From DASZHC01 sp035938215 (GTDB lineage Bacteria > Verrucomicrobiota > Verrucomicrobiia > Chthoniobacterales > JAFAMB01): DNA of 5,880 nucleotides. Each line of letters begins with the position of its first letter. The first letter of the stretch is position 1. The notes under the pieces are model-generated. The model worked only from the letters and a program-made list of their open reading frames with translations, made no database searches and was not told the origin of the DNA. The stretch lies in contig DASZHC010000076.1 of assembly GCA_035938215.1 (NCBI GenBank), forward strand, positions 1 through 5,880, read 5' to 3'. Of this stretch, positions 4,302 to 5,880 are shown piece after piece. The translations under genes were made by a program, and so were the position numbers.

Positions 4302-5564
4302 ATGAACAGTGATCTACTGGCAGTGTTGGATTACATGGAACGCGAAAAGGGCATCAAGCGAGAAGTGCTGCTTGATGCAGTCTCTAGCGCTTTGTTGACA
4401 GCAGCCAAGAAAAGCGTCGGGCCCGCCCGCGACTTGCGCGTCACGATTGATCCCAAGAGCGGGGAGATCACTGCGTTGGCCAATCTCATTGTTGTCGAGG
4501 ATGTTCGTAACATTCACGACGAAATCCACATCACGCGCGCCCGCAAGATCAAAGCTGACGCGGCTCCGGGCGATATGCTCGAAGTCGAGGTCACTCCTGA
4601 GGGATTCGGCCGAATCGCCGCGCAGACTGCGCGCCAAGCGATTCTCCAACGGATCCGCCAAGCCGAGAAGGAAATGATTTATGATGAATTTAAGGATCGC
4701 GCGGGCGAAATCGTAAGTGGTACTGTACGCCGATTTGAGCGCTCCGACGTCATCGTTGATTTAGGAAAATTCGAGGCGGTGATGCCTGCCCGCGAGCGAG
4801 TCGCGACCGAGGATTATAATATCGGGGACCGCATCCGAGCCTATGTGGTAGCAGTCGAGAATTCGAATCGCGGACCGGAAATTATTATCTCACGCAGCCA
4901 TCCAAATTTCGTGCGGCGCCTGTTTGAGGTTGAAGTGAGCGAGATCGCAGATCGGACGGTTGAGATCAAAGCGATCGCGCGGGAAGCGGGCTATCGGACG
5001 AAAATTGCCGTATGGTCTTCGGACGAGAAAGTGGATCCGGTGGGTGCATGCGTTGGCATGCGAGGATCGCGTGTAAAGAACATCGTCCGCGAGCTCAATC
5101 AGGAAAAGGTCGACATCATCAGGTGGAGCCAGGATTCGAGAGAATTCGTAGTGGAGGCGTTGAAACCGGCCAAGATTAAGTCGCTTTCCCTGGATCCGAA
5201 TCGCCATGCGGTCAATATCACTGTTGAAGAAGACCAGCTCTCGCTTGCGATCGGCAGGCGCGGACAAAATGCGCGCCTCACGGCGCGGCTGACCGGGTGG
5301 GAGATCAACATCTCGAAGGATGAATCCGCGACGCAAGCGTTTGAGCAAAAGATTGCGCAGGCAATTACGACACTTGCCAAAACGTTGAAGATCGACGAAG
5401 AGACAGCTCGGTCTCTTGCTCGCGCCGGGGTCAACAGTATCGAGGGACTTTTGGAGGTAGACCCCGATGACATCGCTGAAATTCTGCACGTCGATGTTGA
5501 ACGTGCACGCGTCATTCATGACGCAGCGCGCAGGGAACACGAAAAGAAAATGGCGTCCATCTGA
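4302..5564 (+). CDS. nusA: Transcription termination/antitermination factor NusA
   Basis: NusA binds RNA polymerase and the nascent RNA and modulates pausing, termination and antitermination. The 420-residue protein shows the complete core: an N-terminal polymerase-binding domain (1-130), an S1 domain (about 134-200, GEIVSGTVRRFE to EIIISRSHP), KH1 with GMRG at 252-255 within DPVGACVGMRGSRVKNI, and KH2 with GRRG at 318-321 within LAIGRRGQNARLTARL. A C-terminal helical segment (about 345-410) resembles a helix-hairpin-helix (EETARSLARAGVNSIEGLLEV). The frame is open back to a TTG at 4257, but homologous NusA proteins begin at MNSDLLAVLDYMEREKG, so the ATG at 4302 is chosen although no Shine-Dalgarno lies close to it. 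infB follows after 38 bases. rimP, often found upstream, is absent, and the gene directly upstream is divergent. Confidence 0.96.
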   Translation: MNSDLLAVLDYMEREKGIKREVLLDAVSSALLTAAKKSVGPARDLRVTIDPKSGEITALANLIVVEDVRNIHDEIHITRARKIKADAAPGDMLEVEVTPEGFGRIAAQTARQAILQRIRQAEKEMIYDEFKDRAGEIVSGTVRRFERSDVIVDLGKFEAVMPARERVATEDYNIGDRIRAYVVAVENSNRGPEIIISRSHPNFVRRLFEVEVSEIADRTVEIKAIAREAGYRTKIAVWSSDEKVDPVGACVGMRGSRVKNIVRELNQEKVDIIRWSQDSREFVVEALKPAKIKSLSLDPNRHAVNITVEEDQLSLAIGRRGQNARLTARLTGWEINISKDESATQAFEQKIAQAITTLAKTLKIDEETARSLARAGVNSIEGLLEVDPDDIAEILHVDVERARVIHDAARREHEKKMASI

Positions 5565-5577
5565 CAGAGGTGGAGCG

Positions 5578-5661
5578 ATGAAAATTTTAGAGAGACAGAT
5601 TCATGGCAACACGCGCGAGCAGCAAAAAAGATCCTTCGACGAAAGCGGCGCCCAAAGCTGA
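5578..5661 (+). CDS. Possible 27-codon leader ORF overlapping the infB start
   Basis: An ATG at 5578 is preceded at five bases by GAGGTG (5567-5572), the best ribosome-binding site in this junction. The frame encodes 27 residues (starting MKILERQIHG) and stops at 5659-5661, inside infB, whose own ATG at 5603 lies in another frame. It could be a translated leader that couples infB to nusA. Chance is the main alternative, and the peptide resembles nothing I know. Confidence 0.25.
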   Translation: MKILERQIHGNTREQQKRSFDESGAQS

Positions 5662-5880
5662 TCCACCAGCCGGCAAGACCGCTCCGCCCGCTCCAGCCAC
5701 TGATCTCATCTCGACAACCAGGAAAAAGCCACCCACAGAAACGCGGAAGACCGCCAGGTCGACGGTTCCGCCGATCAGTAAGGCCAATCAACCTTCTCCT
5801 CCTCCCCCTGCTCCGGTCGCTGCTCCGGCGACTGCGCAACTACCGGTTGCGCCGCCCCCGAAGCCGGAAACCGTCTCGCT
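5603..5880 (+). CDS. infB: Translation initiation factor IF-2, N-terminal part (truncated by the window)
   Basis: The frame is open from the ATG at 5603 to the window edge (92 full codons) and begins MATRASSKKDPSTKAAPKAD. It is dominated by Pro, Ala, Lys and Thr (KTAPPAPATD, QPSPPPPAPVAAPA), as in the disordered N-terminal extension of many IF-2 proteins. The GTPase domain lies beyond the window, so the identity rests mainly on the conserved nusA-infB order. IF-2 is the GTPase that brings initiator tRNA to the 30S subunit. The start has only a weak GAGAG upstream; a much better Shine-Dalgarno (GAGGTG, 5567-5572) serves an ATG at 5578 in another frame. Another Pro/Ala-rich protein cannot be fully excluded. 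Confidence 0.82.
   Translation, partial: MATRASSKKDPSTKAAPKADPPAGKTAPPAPATDLISTTRKKPPTETRKTARSTVPPISKANQPSPPPPAPVAAPATAQLPVAPPPKPETVS

Noticed and set aside
4890..5540. 216-residue minus-strand open frame inside nusA
   Set aside because: Antisense shadow of a strongly conserved gene.
5516..5839. Arg-rich minus-strand frames opposite infB
   Set aside because: Antisense of the Pro/Ala-rich IF-2 N-terminus, which naturally stays open in other frames.

Overview
The window carries housekeeping genes and a stress or accessory cluster from a moderately GC-rich bacterium. The gene style (NusA wording such as VGPARDLRV, the long Pro/Ala-rich IF-2 start, a REG-2-like HAD protein, small TA-flanked palindromic elements) suggests a free-living, possibly soil-dwelling Verrucomicrobiota-like organism. 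That assignment is an inference from recalled family style, not a search result.

Layout. Bases 1-114 may hold the end of an upstream gene. A short unrecognised protein (about 111-572), a TatA-type translocase subunit (603-857) and a membrane-anchored pentapeptide-repeat protein (870-1637) follow on the plus strand with short gaps, so they look co-transcribed. The next 490 bases (1638-2127) contain no gene. They hold a 324-bp palindromic, TA-flanked MITE-like element (A) with a second hairpin element (B) nested in one arm, then a degenerate heptamer tandem repeat. On the minus strand come a catalase-related heme peroxidase (2128-3078) and a HAD-superfamily protein (3237-3932). A second, shorter relative of the MITE (C, 3091-3173) sits between them, directly against the peroxidase ribosome-binding site.

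The 369-base divergent intergenic region 3933-4301 separates the HAD gene from nusA. It contains the most striking signal in the window: two hairpins with 9-nt loops that are perfectly complementary to each other, accompanied by further stems, which suggests a structured RNA. It is followed by a plausible promoter and a hairpin-rich leader for nusA. NusA (4302-5564) is followed by the N-terminal part of infB (from 5603, running off the window), the conserved transcription/translation operon order.

Functionally, nusA-infB is core gene expression and TatA serves export of folded proteins. The peroxidase probably handles peroxides. The first gene, the pentapeptide protein and the HAD protein cannot be given a specific substrate. 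Both MITE insertions lie at gene borders: A falls exactly in a stop codon and recreates it, and C abuts a Shine-Dalgarno sequence.
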